The notes: a model not told the origin generated them from the letters alone. Counted from the first letter of the stretch, positions 51,336 through 61,871 are shown. The stretch is 64,000 nt of DNA from Ottelia alismoides (GCA_037367405.1 JAZKJV010006933.1:1-64000); one strand, 5' to 3'. A program made the numbers and translations.

Positions 51336-51630
51336 TGTTGGAGTATGTGTCCATTGTGTAGCTAGGTAATTGGATCCCTCCAGGGTTCAAATTACCACAC
51401 CCTCTTATTTTTAGTCACACATCTACTAGTTGTGGGACTTGGAGACTCAGTGGGGCTATATAAGAAGCCCCACACCCATTGTATCAGTTAAGAAAAGTGA
51501 GTAGAAAACATCATCCCTTTGAGGTGTTCTCCTGTGGTTTCGTTACACTTCTCACGGAGTAGGGTTTCACGTAAAATCCCGGTGTTCTTATTTATTTTAT
51601 TTCTATGATATTACACTTTCGCAGTCTAAT
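51336..51630 (+). repeat. N3 LTR
   Basis: Starts TGTTGGAGTATGTG, has GCTATATAAGAAGCCCC and GGAGTAGGGTTTCACG. The end near 51630 is approximate (TTCGCAGTCTAA). Confidence 0.65.
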
Positions 51631-51724
51631 TTTTTTCATTTATTAATGTTTTGCGTTGAAATTAGTATATAATGATTTTGAACTAGGTTAGTGTGATATT
51701 TTGGAAATAACATTATATTCATAC

Positions 51725-52792
51725 TAGGGTGCATGTGGATCAAATTGGATTTTGCTTTAATCCTTTTCCAATCAAACCTTTGGATTATAACTTTCTCGAT
51801 CCGGTCCATCCCATTAAATATCTAAATCCAAACCAATCTAATCCACCGAATTTCGAATTGGATGGGATTGGATCGGATTTTCGATACTTATATATTCTCC
51901 CCATCATAGTCTATCCTCATGTTACTAGCACTTTGGATTACTTTTTGATGTGGAATTGACGTAAAAAAGAGTATTTACTACAATGGATTTAGTCCATACA
52001 ATAATCTGACTACAATAATTATAAAAACTTTTTAAAAGACATATAGAAAATTATTATATTATTGATTCGTGATCGAAAAGAATGTAATGGAACACTAACA
52101 CAGAAATGGGAAGAACTTGACCTAAAAGGCAACAATATCAACATTTGGTATATGCTTTGCATTTTATTGCTAGAAAATGAGATGTGAAGGAGAATTGTAC
52201 CGCATCTCCAAACAACTAATGAAGTTAATGAATGTAGACCTAGGGAGTTAAGATTGGAGCATATGTAATTTGATCTAAGTTGAAGCAAGCTCTGTTTGAG
52301 AAGGAGATGCAATGAGAAGGAGATGCAAGGTCCAAACGTTTGCATTGTTAATTTAGGAGGTTAGCTTGTGAGAAGTATACTAAGATAGGTGGATTTTTTT
52401 TATATTTTAATCTTAAAGTTATCATTCTTTTTATTTCTAACATGACGTTATATGTTAAATTAAAAATAAAGTTCCACTTAACTGAAGAGGATGTGAGTAT
52501 AGTTTATAAACTAGGATATAAATTTAAAATAAAGTTCCACTTAACTAAAGAGGATGTGAGTGTAGTTTATAAAGTAGGATAGAAAGAAGGTTGCAAATAT
52601 TAGTAATTATCATATATAGTATTAATGGATTGACGGATTGGATCGGATTTTGGTAATGATCCAATGTGATCCCTAATATAATGGATTTTCATAATCTCAA
52701 TTTAATCCAATTTAATCCATTAGATTGACAACCAAGCCAAACCAATTCAATTACATCCAATTGGATCGTTTTACGGTCCATGTACATCCCTA
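51725..52792. mobile_element. hAT-like non-autonomous DNA element (1.07 kb)
   Basis: The ends are inverted: TAGGGTGCATGTGGATC at left and, read in reverse complement, TAGGGATGTACATGGACC at right, both followed by GGATTGGAT-type words. The flanks ATTCATAC (51717-51724) and GTTCAGAC (52793-52800) could be an 8-bp target duplication with two changes, which fits the hAT superfamily. No transposase frame is present. The core includes a 63-bp tandem repeat. Confidence 0.6.
52463..52587. repeat. 63-bp tandem repeat, about two copies
   Basis: AAAATAAAGTTCCACTTAAC begins both copies (52463 and 52526), and GAGGATGTGAGT, TAGTTTATAAA follow in each with a few substitutions. Confidence 0.8.
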
Positions 52793-53027
52793 GTTCAGAC
52801 ACTATCTGTTATAGCAAGATTATTCACTTAGTTTTATCTATCTCTCTTAGTTTTATCTATTGGTCTGTCCAAGGAGTTCCTTCCAATGTGTTATTTACCT
52901 GCATTTTCTATTTTGTGTCCTTTAATTGTTTTATCTTTGTGATGTCTGAACCCTGATATTCTTGTTTGCTTTATTAGGTTTTACTTCTTTTCCCATTTTT
53001 TAAATTATGTTGGCATTCCTTTTTCAG

Positions 53028-53137
53028 AAGCATATTCTCGTGAACAGACGCAGATTGTTCGAAAACTTGTTAATATGCATAACGGTTCTGATTTTGTTTT
53101 TGTGGAAGATCCGGAGGCTAAAACAGAATTATGGAAG
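53028..53137 (+). CDS. D-LDH: D-lactate dehydrogenase exon (internal, 110 nt)
   Basis: Between a TTTTTCAG acceptor and a GTATGA donor. Two bases complete the Glu codon opened by the exon at 23026-23134, then AYSREQTQIVRKLVNMHNGS and DFVFVEDPEAKTELWK follow. This is the next block of plant D-lactate dehydrogenase, ahead of the conserved region that coordinates the catalytic site near the C-terminus. The intron before it is 29,893 bp. The following exon (expected to start IRKEALW) is not within the remaining 10.8 kb that could be read. Confidence 0.9.
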
Positions 53138-53494
53138 GTATGAAAACGGTCTCCTAAATGATATTTGTGTTATTTTATATGTGAGTCTGTCTCCTCCACA
53201 TTCATCTTAATATGAGGATTACTGATTAATAGTTGGGGTATTTAATAAATCCCACAAATATTTTAATATCATGCAATATGCATATAGCCATAATTCTTGG
53301 AAGTGATACATCTTGCAGTAACAGTGTTTAATCTAACAATTTTAGATAAAGAAAACTTATTGTTGTGAAAAACTAGACTTGTTTTATTTTGACGGGCTTA
53401 TCCTTTCTTATATAGGAGGAATGGTGGTACTTATAGTGCAAAAATTGAACATAAATCGATCGAGCAAAGTCCTTGATAGCAACTCTGTGGAAAG
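53138..53494 (+). other. Start of the third intron, no gene seen
   Basis: AT-rich. Positions 53367-53420 (ATTGTTGTGAAAAACTAG to TTCTTATATAGGAGG) resemble a fragment of a copia LTR, but too little remains to define it. Confidence 0.4.
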
Positions 53495-53657
53495 TTGTGA
53501 AAATGAAAAGTGTTATTCATCGTAGCCCTAGAGCTCTCTTATATACGACAAAAGTTCTATGAAAAAATTACATAAAGTAGACTGAAGAAATAGAGAAGTA
53601 TAAAATAAAGACAAAGAGATATAAGATCCAAGTACCCATCGAGGTCAATCTCCAACA
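53495..53657 (-). repeat. Copia-type LTR, probably solo or of a small element
   Basis: Plus strand TGTGAAAATGAAAAG to CTCCAACA with TAGCCCTAGAGCTCTCTTAT inside, as in the other copia LTRs. No coding region of copia type adjoins it. A clean target duplication is not seen. Confidence 0.6.
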
Positions 53658-54474
53658 ACATATAACTCAGATAACTGCAAGAGCAGAACCAAGGACAAAG
53701 GGTTATTGGCCCCTTATTTCTTTCTCATGCCCTGCCTCGGCTTCCCAGATGGGGTACCCATCATCGTCACTGCTCTAAGATCGCGGAGGATCTTAGGTTA
53801 CGTCCCAAGAGTTGCAACACATGCATGGCATCGTTGTAGGAGGCTTCCCCTAGAAGGATCGTTGCCGTGCGATTGACCCGTCTGCTAGACGATAGAGTGC
53901 AACACCACCGCCTAGAGATTGAGGAATTCTCGCACCGTTGAGATGACGACGGGGATAGGGGAACTCGAACCTGTCTTTGGGCCTCTTCTTCTTCGAGCAT
54001 GGCTTTGCCGCCGTTGGTCCTTGGGGTTAGCGACAACCGAGATCAGTGGAGTTGCATCTGGAGGATACTACTAAGGCTTCGCCTAGCACTGCATGGAGAT
54101 TGATTGAGCACGAATCTTCAGATCATGTGCCTAAATTTAAGGTATACCGGAATTGTGAGGAGTGGATCAGAACTCTTGTGCAAAATTGAGCCGCCATATG
54201 GTTTTAGAGTATCATATGGACCCAAGAACAAATTAGAGATTGCAACCGTTCAGATGGGCAATTTGACATGATCTGAATCAGAACTCGAACAATCGAACCA
54301 CCTTGATCGTTATTGGCGGTGCTTGAATTTGGGTTTCAAAAAACCTTATAAATCTTCTCAAACTTGATCATGAACACGAATAATAATAAAGAATAATAAT
54401 CTTCAATTCCACGAACATGAACATAGTAATGAATCTTCAAGAACAAAATTTCAAGGATCAAACCCACTCTGACA
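53658..54474 (-). other. Possible internal region of a small LTR element
   Basis: No polypurine tract is evident after the LTR. A minus-strand frame (53767-54036) has no recognised motif. The right end CCCACTCTGA is the start of an inverse primer-site motif that would continue into an LTR, but the RTE tail begins there. A non-autonomous LTR element cut by the RTE insertion is possible. Confidence 0.3.
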
Positions 54475-54850
54475 ACAAAAACAACAAAGCCTTTTCTCAC
54501 ATCTAAGTAAGGTCGGTTGCATGGATTTTCTACCTATATTCAGATCTATTTTGGGTCATTCTCATGCTTAAATCCAAATAACTACGATCCCTTTGGATAG
54601 TCTCATTCCAACACTTCTTGGGCCTTCCTCGCTCTCTCTTTACTGACACAACATCCCAAATCTCGCATCTTCTAACTAGTGCATCAATCGACCTCTTTTG
54701 TAAATGACCAAACCACCTTAAGAGGTTTTCTCTCATCTTATCCTCTATCAGAGCTACACCTACTTTCCTTCTGGTCGCATCTTTCTGAATTCGATCTTTT
54801 CGTGTATGACCATACATCCACCTTAGCATTTTCATTTCTAGTACTGTCAT
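54475..54850 (-). pseudogene. RTE-type LINE 3' end, minus strand
   Basis: From 54850: EMKMLRWMYGHTRKDRIQKD, RRKVGVALIEDKMRENLLRW, RERGRPKKCWNETIQRD. This is the same C-terminal region as 49563-49870 but better preserved (107 codons open). The 3' tail is at lower coordinates, with AACAACAAAAACAACAAAG (TTG repeats on the coding strand) near 54472-54490. It is 5'-truncated; RT is missing. Confidence 0.85.
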
Positions 54851-54854
54851 TCTA

Positions 54855-55000
54855 TGTGATAGGAGAGAAAATGAATCGGATGCATTAGACGTACCCGATG
54901 GCTCTCTTATATAGGAGAATAACCCATGGGTTAATTACATGATAAGTACCTAGAGAAAATAAAATTACATAAAAAACATAAAGATATATTTATCTTAACA
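54855..55000 (-). repeat. copia-4 3' LTR (146 bp)
   Basis: TGTGATAGGAGAG to ATCTTAACA, with GGCTCTCTTATATAGG inside. The 5' LTR lies beyond the window. Confidence 0.85.
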
Positions 55001-55154
55001 CTCCCCCTCAAGCTGAAGCATATATATCTATCGTGCTCAGCTTGGAACAACACTTCTGAAATGGATTTCGAGATAGAGCCTTGGTGAATCTATCTGCCGT
55101 CTTATCTCCTGTAGACACATGAGAGGTAGATATGAGGCCTTTTTGTATCAAGTC

Positions 55155-56800
55155 TCAAGTGTAATGACAGTCCACCTCAATATGCTTTGTTCGTTCATGG
55201 GATGCATGATTATTTGCAATGAATAATGCAACTTGGTTATCACATAGAAGTTGTATAGGAAGAGTTACTTCTATGGTGAGATCGGTCAACACCAATCTAA
55301 CCCACATCATTTCTGCACTCCCTTGTGCCATGGCCCTGTACTCAGATTCTGCACTTGATCTAGGAACCACTGTCTGCTTCTTGCTCTTGCATGAGACAAG
55401 TGACTGTCCAACAAACACTGCAAAAACTGATGTAGACTTTCTGTCCATAGGATATCCTGCATAATCAACATCTGCACACGCAGTCACCTCCAGGGATGCA
55501 TCCCTACTGAATAAGAGTCCCGAACCAGGTGAATTCTTTAAGTATTTTAGGATCATGTAGATAACATCCATATGTACCTTCTCGGGCTTCTCCATGAATT
55601 GACTGACCTTGCTTACTGCAAACATAATATCTGCCTTGGTGATAGTAACATATAAAAGCTTCCCAACTAGTTCTCTATACCTCCTACTATCAACTTCCTC
55701 AGTATCGTCATCATACAATTTCATACTTGGATCCATAGGAGTAGTAGCAGACTTGCATCCGGTTACCTGTTTCAGAGAGGAGATCCATCACAAACTTTCT
55801 CTGGTTCATCACTAGACCACGATGATTCCTGGCAAATTCTAATCCCAAGAAGTAGCGAAGGGTGCCAAGATCCTTGGTCACAAATTCTTTACCTAGGAAT
55901 TTCTTGGCTATCTGCATCTCCTGTAATAATAATGTCATCTACATAAACCAGAATGGCAACCATACCTTTCTGTGTCTTCTGAACAAAAAGTGAGTGGTCT
56001 GCAGTGGACCTCACAAACCCCCTGTTGCTCAATCAACTCTGACAACTTTTGATACCAAGCCCTAGGACTCTGCTTCAGGACATAAATGGTGTTATGTAGC
56101 CTGCATATCTTCTGGGACTCCCCCTCAGCAGTAAACCCAGGTGATTGATGCATGTAAACCTCCTCCTGAAGGTCCCTGTAGAGGAATGCATTCTTCACAT
56201 ACAACTGAAATAATGGCCAATCCCGTGAAATTGCAATGGCTAGTAGAATCCGTAGCGTTGAGTGTCTCGCTACTGGCGAAAAAGTGTCCTGATAATCCAC
56301 CCCTTATGTTTGGGTGAAGCCTCTCGCCACCAACCTTGCCTTATAACGATCTACACTCCCATATGCGTTTTGCTTAATGGAAAATATCCACTTGCAACTT
56401 ACAATCGAAGCACCGCATGGAGCAGAGACAACACTTCATGTCCCTCGTGACGTTAAGGCCGCCATCTCTTCTTCCAGGGCACGACGCCACCTGTCGTCCT
56501 GTAAAGCCTCCATATATGGTCGAGGTATAGTAATTGCAGAAAGTTCCAATACAAACCTCCTGTACTCATCAGACAAATGATCCAAAGAGACATGTGCAGC
56601 AAGTGAGTATGTGTCGTATTCACGCCGAGGCTTCCTTAGTGCAATAGGAGCATCCAAATCCGCATCACCTCTGTCTTCTACGCCAGAATCATCCTGTGTA
56701 TGATGTATAACTCCAGTGCCATTAGTAGAAATAATGTTATCATGACATACCTCATGCGTGCTGGATGATGTGGACGGCTTATGAGCAAAGGAGATAGTAG
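55155..56800 (-). pseudogene. copia-4 RT-RNase H, frameshifted
   Basis: [12 protein letters not shown] equivalents (about 56320), [40 protein letters not shown] (56180-56230, DVKNAF altered to YVKNAF), and a YVDD region near 55935. RNase H: CADVDYAGYPMDRKSTSVF, SSAESEYRAMAQGSAEMMWV, CDNQVALFIANNHASHERTK, ending at 55155 with a stop where the family continues. At least four frame changes or stops. Confidence 0.88.
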
Positions 56801-56814
56801 AAGACCTGCGAGTG

Positions 56815-56819
56815 TAAAC
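56815..56819. repeat. copia-5 target-site duplication, left copy
   Basis: TAAAC, repeated exactly at 61867-61871. Confidence 0.93.
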
Positions 56820-56960
56820 TGTTGGAGGAAATAAAAGACTTGTTTTTTCCTGTAACCCTAGGCTCTCTTATAGGGAGAGACCAATGGGTAAATTACATAT
56901 GGCGGACATGGGAAAACAAAATAGACAAAAAGATACATAGAAAGAAGAAATATCTCAACA
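56820..56960 (-). repeat. copia-5 3' LTR (141 bp)
   Basis: TGTTGGAGGAAATAAAAG to ATATCTCAACA. It lacks one TA in the TATATA block (CTCTTATAGGGAG), unlike the 5' LTR. Confidence 0.93.
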
Positions 56961-56967
56961 CTCCCCC

Positions 56968-59512
56968 TCAAGATGGAGCATAGATATCAGTCATGCTCAG
57001 CTTGGACGTACACTTCTGAAATGGCCCCCTGAGTAAAGGCTTGGTAAAGATGTCTGCCGTTTGTTCTCCTGAACTAACATGAGAGGTAGAAATCATACCC
57101 TTCTGGATCATATCTGTAGTGTAATGACAATCTACCTCAATATGCTTTGTTCTCTCATGGAATGCGGGATTGTTGGCAATGAAGAGAGCAGCCTGATTGT
57201 CACATTGGAGATTCATGGGGAGAGGCACTATAACGGGATTGTTGGCAATGAAGAGAGCAGCCTGATTGTCATATTGGAGATTCATGGGGAGAGGCACCTC
57301 TATAGTCAAGTCAGCACGGACCGATCTGACCCACATCATCTCTATACTATCATGTGCCATAGCCCTATATTCTGACTCAGCACTCGATTTGGCAACCACG
57401 ATATGCTTTTTGCTCTTCCAGGAGACTAGCGAATCCCCTATGAACACAACAAATCCTGAGGTAGACTTTCTATCCGTCGGACATCCAGCATAATCTGCAT
57501 CTGCACCTGCTGTAACTGAGAGAGACGTGCCCCTGCTGAACAAAAGTCCTGTGCCCGGTGAATTCTTCAGGTATCTCAGAATCATATAGACTGCATCCAT
57601 ATGTGTGTGTCTAGGCAACTCCATGAACTGACTTTGCTTATAGCGAAGGCTATGTCCGGCCTGGTAATAGTCACATATAGAAGTTTACCAACAAGTTCCC
57701 TGTATCTCCTCTTGTCGACCTCTCCAGTGTCATCATCATATAGCTTCATGCTAGGGTCAATAGGAGTAGTGGCAGGCCTACAATCTACCATGCCTGTCTC
57801 TGAGAGGAGATCTGTAACATACTTTCTGTGTGTCATCACCAGACCACGCTGGTTCCTGGTAAACTGTAGCCTAAGAAAGTAACGTAGATATCCAAGATCC
57901 TTGGTCACAAACTGTTGACCTAAGAAGTTCTTGGCTCCCTGAATACCATGTTCATCATCTCCTATAACAATAATGTCATCAACGTACACAAGAATGACGA
58001 TAGTACCTCTCAGTGTCTTCTAGACAAACAAGGACTGATCAGCAGTCGATCGCACAAATCCCTGTTGCTCTATCAAGTCCGAGAGCTTCTGGAACCATGC
58101 CTTTGGACTCTGCTTAAGGCCATAAATAGCCTTGTGTAGTCTGCAAACCTTCTGAGACCCCCCCTCAACAACAAACCCAGGTGGCTACTGCATGTAGATC
58201 TCTTCCTGAAGTATACCGTAAAGAAAGGCATTCTTTACATCAAGTTGATATAACGGCCAATCTCGTGACACAACAAGGGAAAGAAGAATACACAATGTAG
58301 AATGCCTTGCCACTGGTGAGAAAGTATCCTGGTAGCCCACCCCATACGTCTGGGTGAACCCACGGGCCACAAGTCGCGCCTTATAGCGATCTACGGTGCC
58401 ATCCTCATGATGTTTCATTGTGAATACCCATTTGCATCCCACGACCGATGCATCAACTAGAGCCGAAACAAGACTCCGTGTACCACGCGACTGTAGCGCT
58501 GCCATCTCCTCTTCCATAGCCAAACACCAACGACTATCCTGAAATGCTTCAGTATAATTTCGTAGAATATCCACGGCAGATAAAGCCATTGGGAATTTCT
58601 GAAACTCCCCTGTTAGACGATGGAAGGAGACTTGAGATGCCAATGGATATGAAGCGCAGGAGCGTTTTTGCTTTCTTATTGCTATTAGGAATATCCAGGT
58701 CAGATACGACATCCTCCATCTGCGTGCTATCGTCCTGCATTGACTCCTGCACCGATACAACTCCAGACCCATCATTAGAAGTTATGTTATCAGAATAAAC
58801 CTGGAGTTCCGTGAGGGCTGGGCGAAGGCCATGAGCGGGCGCAGACCGACGCGTGTAGAAATTAGGATAAGACGGAACAAGGGGCACGCTGGACTGGATA
58901 GAAGGTGGTGGTGGAGGGGGCGGTTGTGGTGGCAGCAGTGGTGGTGAAGGTACATCTTGCATGGGAGGAGGTGGCATGTAGATCTCATTGTTCAAGTCTG
59001 ATGAAGCTAACCGATCACCTGTAGTGGAGAAGTACATTACATACTCAAAGAAGGTATCGACATCCCTTCTGAGTCCTAGAGTAACCAACAAATATACATT
59101 TGACAGCTCTGGGAGCGAGCTTGTCAAGGACAGGAGACAGCTTGTGGACAAATGCCACGGATCCGAATGCACGAGGAGTAAGGGAGAATGACTCCTTTTC
59201 ATGAAACGCTATAGAGAAACGAGTCTTCTCACCTAGGACAGACGACAACATGCGATTCACCAAATAGCATGCGGTGAGAACATCTCCCCAAAACGAATGT
59301 GGTGTACGACTCTGAATGAGAAGAGTCCTAATAACATCGAGCAGATGACGATGCTTCCTTTCAGCAACATCATTTTGTTGAGACGTGTAGGGACAAGAAG
59401 TTTGATGTATAATCCCCTTTAATGAAAGAAAATGGGCCAATTCATGACTAGAAAACTCCAACGCATTGCCAGTTCGTATAAACTTCACCGAGACAGAGAA
59501 AACATTTTTCAC
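56968..59512 (-). pseudogene. copia-5 pol 3' part (end of IN, RT, RNase H)
   Basis: From 59512: integrase end (IRTGNALEF, where the catalytic Asp of the SDNA box has become Gly; DVAERKHRHLL), proline-rich spacer, RT ([48 protein letters not shown], then YVDDIIVIGDD near 57970) and RNase H (GADADYAGCP, SSAESEYRAM) to SMTDIYAPS at 56968. A 69-bp duplication repeats the CDNQAALFIANNP block. Frame changes near 57600, 57990-58180, 58560 and 59045-59200. Confidence 0.9.
57165..57302 (-). repeat. 69-bp in-frame tandem duplication in copia-5 RNase H
   Basis: The same 69-bp unit occurs at 57165-57233 and 57234-57302 with few changes. It repeats 23 codons ending FIANNP, so the catalytic CDNQAAL block is present twice (YDNQAAL once). 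The phase is kept. Confidence 0.9.
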
Positions 59513-59576
59513 TTAAATAATAAAGGTTTTTGATCACATTCCCTGCTTCAGATTTATTTTTCAAAAGAAATACCCA

Positions 59577-61245
59577 TTACAAGCGAGAAAAGTCGTCAAC
59601 AGCTACAAGATAAAACATGTGTCCCTGATGATCAGGCACACGACTCGGACCCCATATATCAATAGGAAACAACTCAAAAAGGGAGCTACGACTCTGACTC
59701 TGATGACTAGAGATGGCAGACCGATGGTGCTTTCCCAACTGACACGCTTCACACTGAAAAAAAGTAATGGGTGAGTTCTGCGGCGGAATATGACACATCT
59801 TCTGAAGAGGGAGATGAGCAAACCGGAGATGCCATGTAAAAGGTGAGACCGATCCCGACGAATGAGAAGATACGCCAGCATAGGGATTCTTAACCAGACG
59901 ATAAAGGCCACCACACTCACGGCCACACCCAATCACTTTGCCCGTAAGGATGTCTTGAAAAACAAGAGACGATGGGTCAGAAATGGCTCTGCAGTGTACA
60001 TCCTTTGTAATCTGATTAATAGAAAGTAAATTCATAGAGAAAGCAGGAGCATGTAGCACATTCTGTAGACGCATCTAAGCGTTAAAATAATCCCCCCTGT
60101 CCTGTGATCGGGGAATGAGTTCCATCAGCTATCACAACCATTCTTCCTGGCGAAACCTGTCTATATGATGAAAGCTGATGTCTGTCTCTACAGAGATGAT
60201 GCGTAGCACCGGAGTCCATAATCCATTCTATCGTGTCAAACCCATAACAAGAAGAAAAAACATAAGAACCTGTGGTGCTGGCTGTAGCAAAGGTACTGGC
60301 AGAGGCAGAGGCAGCCACATCCGAATGATCTGCCGAAGATGGTACTGCGGAGGGGGGTATAATATCTCTCAATCTAGCCACAAGGTGATCAAACCTATGA
60401 TCTAACGTGGAAGCAGAAGGGGGCTCAATCTGCTCTGCAACCCTAGCCGATGCAGGAAACCCATGCTTGGAATAGCAAGTGTCCTCAGTATGCCCTTGGC
60501 GATGACAAAAGATACATGTCTGACGAGTGCGACCTCCTCTGCCACGAGGTCCACGTCCACGGAAGTTAGAATGGCTTCCTCTTCCTCAAGAAGCTGCCAT
60601 GGCTGAAGAAGTCTGACTAGAGGTAGCGGACGGAATAGTGATTCTGCTTAGCCTGCGAAATGCTTCCTCCATGGGGGGTATCGTAGCATCTGCTAATATC
60701 TGAGAGCGAGCTGCATCATATTCAGGATCAAGGGCTGCAAGGAATACCCCAACCATGGTAGCATTCCTATATGTCTTCTGCTGCTCTGGAGTTGCCGTTA
60801 ATGGCATGAAACTGTAGAGCTTCTCAAACATCCCACGCAAGGGTGTATACAAAGAGTGCAGAGGACGTCAGTTCTGTTTCACAGTGAATATGTCGTGCTG
60901 AAGTTGGAGGATCTTCGTTTCGTTCCTCGCTTGAGAATAGGTTGCTGCGAGGATATCCCACATCGCCTTGGCAGTAGGCTGATGTAACACATCATCGGCG
61001 ATCTCGATCGTCAATGTACCAGAAAGCCACACCTTGACATAGGCATCGCCTGCCTCCCACGAGGCATTCATCCCAGTCTTCTCCACTGGCTCCTCCTCGG
61101 TAAGAATCTGCTTCTTGCCATTTGACTTCATCAGGCTCATGAACTGCATAGCCCAGAGCTCATAATTCGTCCCATCCATTTTTACAATAGGCGCTGGACC
61201 TCTGGATGCGCCTGTGGCGTGTACATCAACCTTGTTTTCAGACAT
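59577..61245 (-). pseudogene. copia-5 gag, protease and start of integrase
   Basis: From 61245: Gag MSENKVDVHATGASRGPAP, broken near 60866 (GRP lost to a stop) and again at 60586; the CCHC knuckle is readable near 60480-60530 with one Cys changed (the family CSYCHR reads CIFCHR). Protease WIMDSGATHHLC (near 60210); GAG-pre-integrase FTWHLRFAHLPLQKMC; integrase CQLGKHH and VAVDDFSRL ending at 59577. The Met at 61245 agrees with copia-2 and copia-3. Confidence 0.88.
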
Positions 61246-61710
61246 ATTATCGGAAGAAGAATACTACGGGTTCTGTAAACCAAAGATTGTATGTCTATAC
61301 AGACATATGTGGGTTTGTGTGCAAGTGTAGACTCTTGCACGCAAACCCATCAGCCAAACGACGAAGCTGATACGCAAGAAGCGTTAGATGCGTGCGCAAA
61401 ACAGTTGCACGCTCACGCGCGCGCCACAGAGACTGCCACAAAATTAGAGTTGACACGCGCGAGAAGAGGGTTCGTGCGAGGCTGCGCGCTGGGATGACGC
61501 GCGCGCGCGCAAGAAGGGTGTTCGCGCGAGGGGGGGGGTGGTCACGCTAGGAGGGGTAGTGTCGCGCGAAGGTGTGGCGCGTGAGGCGGTGGCGCGCGAG
61601 GCTGGGGCGCACGAGGTGGTGGCACGCGAGAGGAAGGGCAGCGCGCCCGAGAGGAGGGGCTTAAGGTAGGGTTAGGGTTTGGGGAATCGAGAGCTCCGAT
61701 CTAAGACCGC
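61246..61710 (-). other. copia-5 5' leader
   Basis: Leader with GCGCGC-rich words. The open plus-strand frame near 61291 is compositional. It contains the ACATATGTGGGTTTGTGTGC / TTGCACGCAAACCCAT inverted pair near 61303-61350, as in the leaders of copia-2 and copia-3. Confidence 0.6.
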
Positions 61711-61723
61711 CGCTCTGATGCCA
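61711..61723 (-). promoter_or_regulatory. copia-5 primer-binding site
   Basis: Minus strand TGGCATCAGAGCG next to the 5' LTR; one change from the TGGTATCAGAGC of copia-2 and copia-3. Confidence 0.88.
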
Positions 61724-61866
61724 TGTTTGAGGAAATAAGAGACTTGTTTTTTCCTGTAACCCTAGGCTCTCTTATATAGGGAGAGACCAATGGGTAAATT
61801 ATATATGGTGGACATGGGAAAATAAAATAGACAAAAAGATACGTAGAAAGAAGAAATATCTCAACA
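61724..61866 (-). repeat. copia-5 5' LTR (143 bp)
   Basis: TGTTTGAGGAAATAAGAG to ATATCTCAACA, with an intact CTCTCTTATATAGGGAG block. Confidence 0.93.
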
Positions 61867-61871
61867 TAAAC
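61867..61871. repeat. copia-5 target-site duplication, right copy
   Basis: TAAAC, identical to 56815-56819. Confidence 0.93.

Larger units (their letters stand above)
50755..51630 (+). mobile_element. Family N element N3, 3' part with LTR
   Basis: Internal region similar to N1 (GGAGAGACCCAGTTCTCCG, CCGTGGACTCCGACGAGGAT shared), the best-preserved DSDED frame, a polypurine tract (TTTGAGGGGAAG) and an LTR from 51336. The 5' half and 5' LTR are missing. Confidence 0.7.
54855..56819 (-). mobile_element. copia-4, left part (3' LTR, RNase H, RT)
   Basis: Minus-strand element split by copia-5. The 3' LTR is followed by the polypurine tract (CTCCCCCTCA on plus) and pol to 56819, where TAAAC (56815-56819) is the copia-5 target copy. 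It resumes at 61872 in the proline-rich spacer. Confidence 0.92.
56820..61866 (-). mobile_element. copia-5, complete but degenerate Ty1/copia element inside copia-4
   Basis: A 5,047-bp minus-strand element with LTRs of 141 and 143 bp, TAAAC target duplication, primer site and polypurine tract. The LTRs differ by about six substitutions and a 2-bp gap, so it is older than copia-2 and copia-3. Gag-pol has many frame changes and an in-frame duplication. Pol is close to copia-3. Confidence 0.95.

Noticed and set aside
52019..52345. A 108-codon minus-strand frame
   Set aside because: Lies inside the hAT-like element, low-complexity Leu/Ser-rich, no transposase motif.
53767..54036. An 89-codon minus-strand frame as a host gene
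   Set aside because: No recognised motif, located between a copia LTR and an RTE tail; more likely element-internal sequence.
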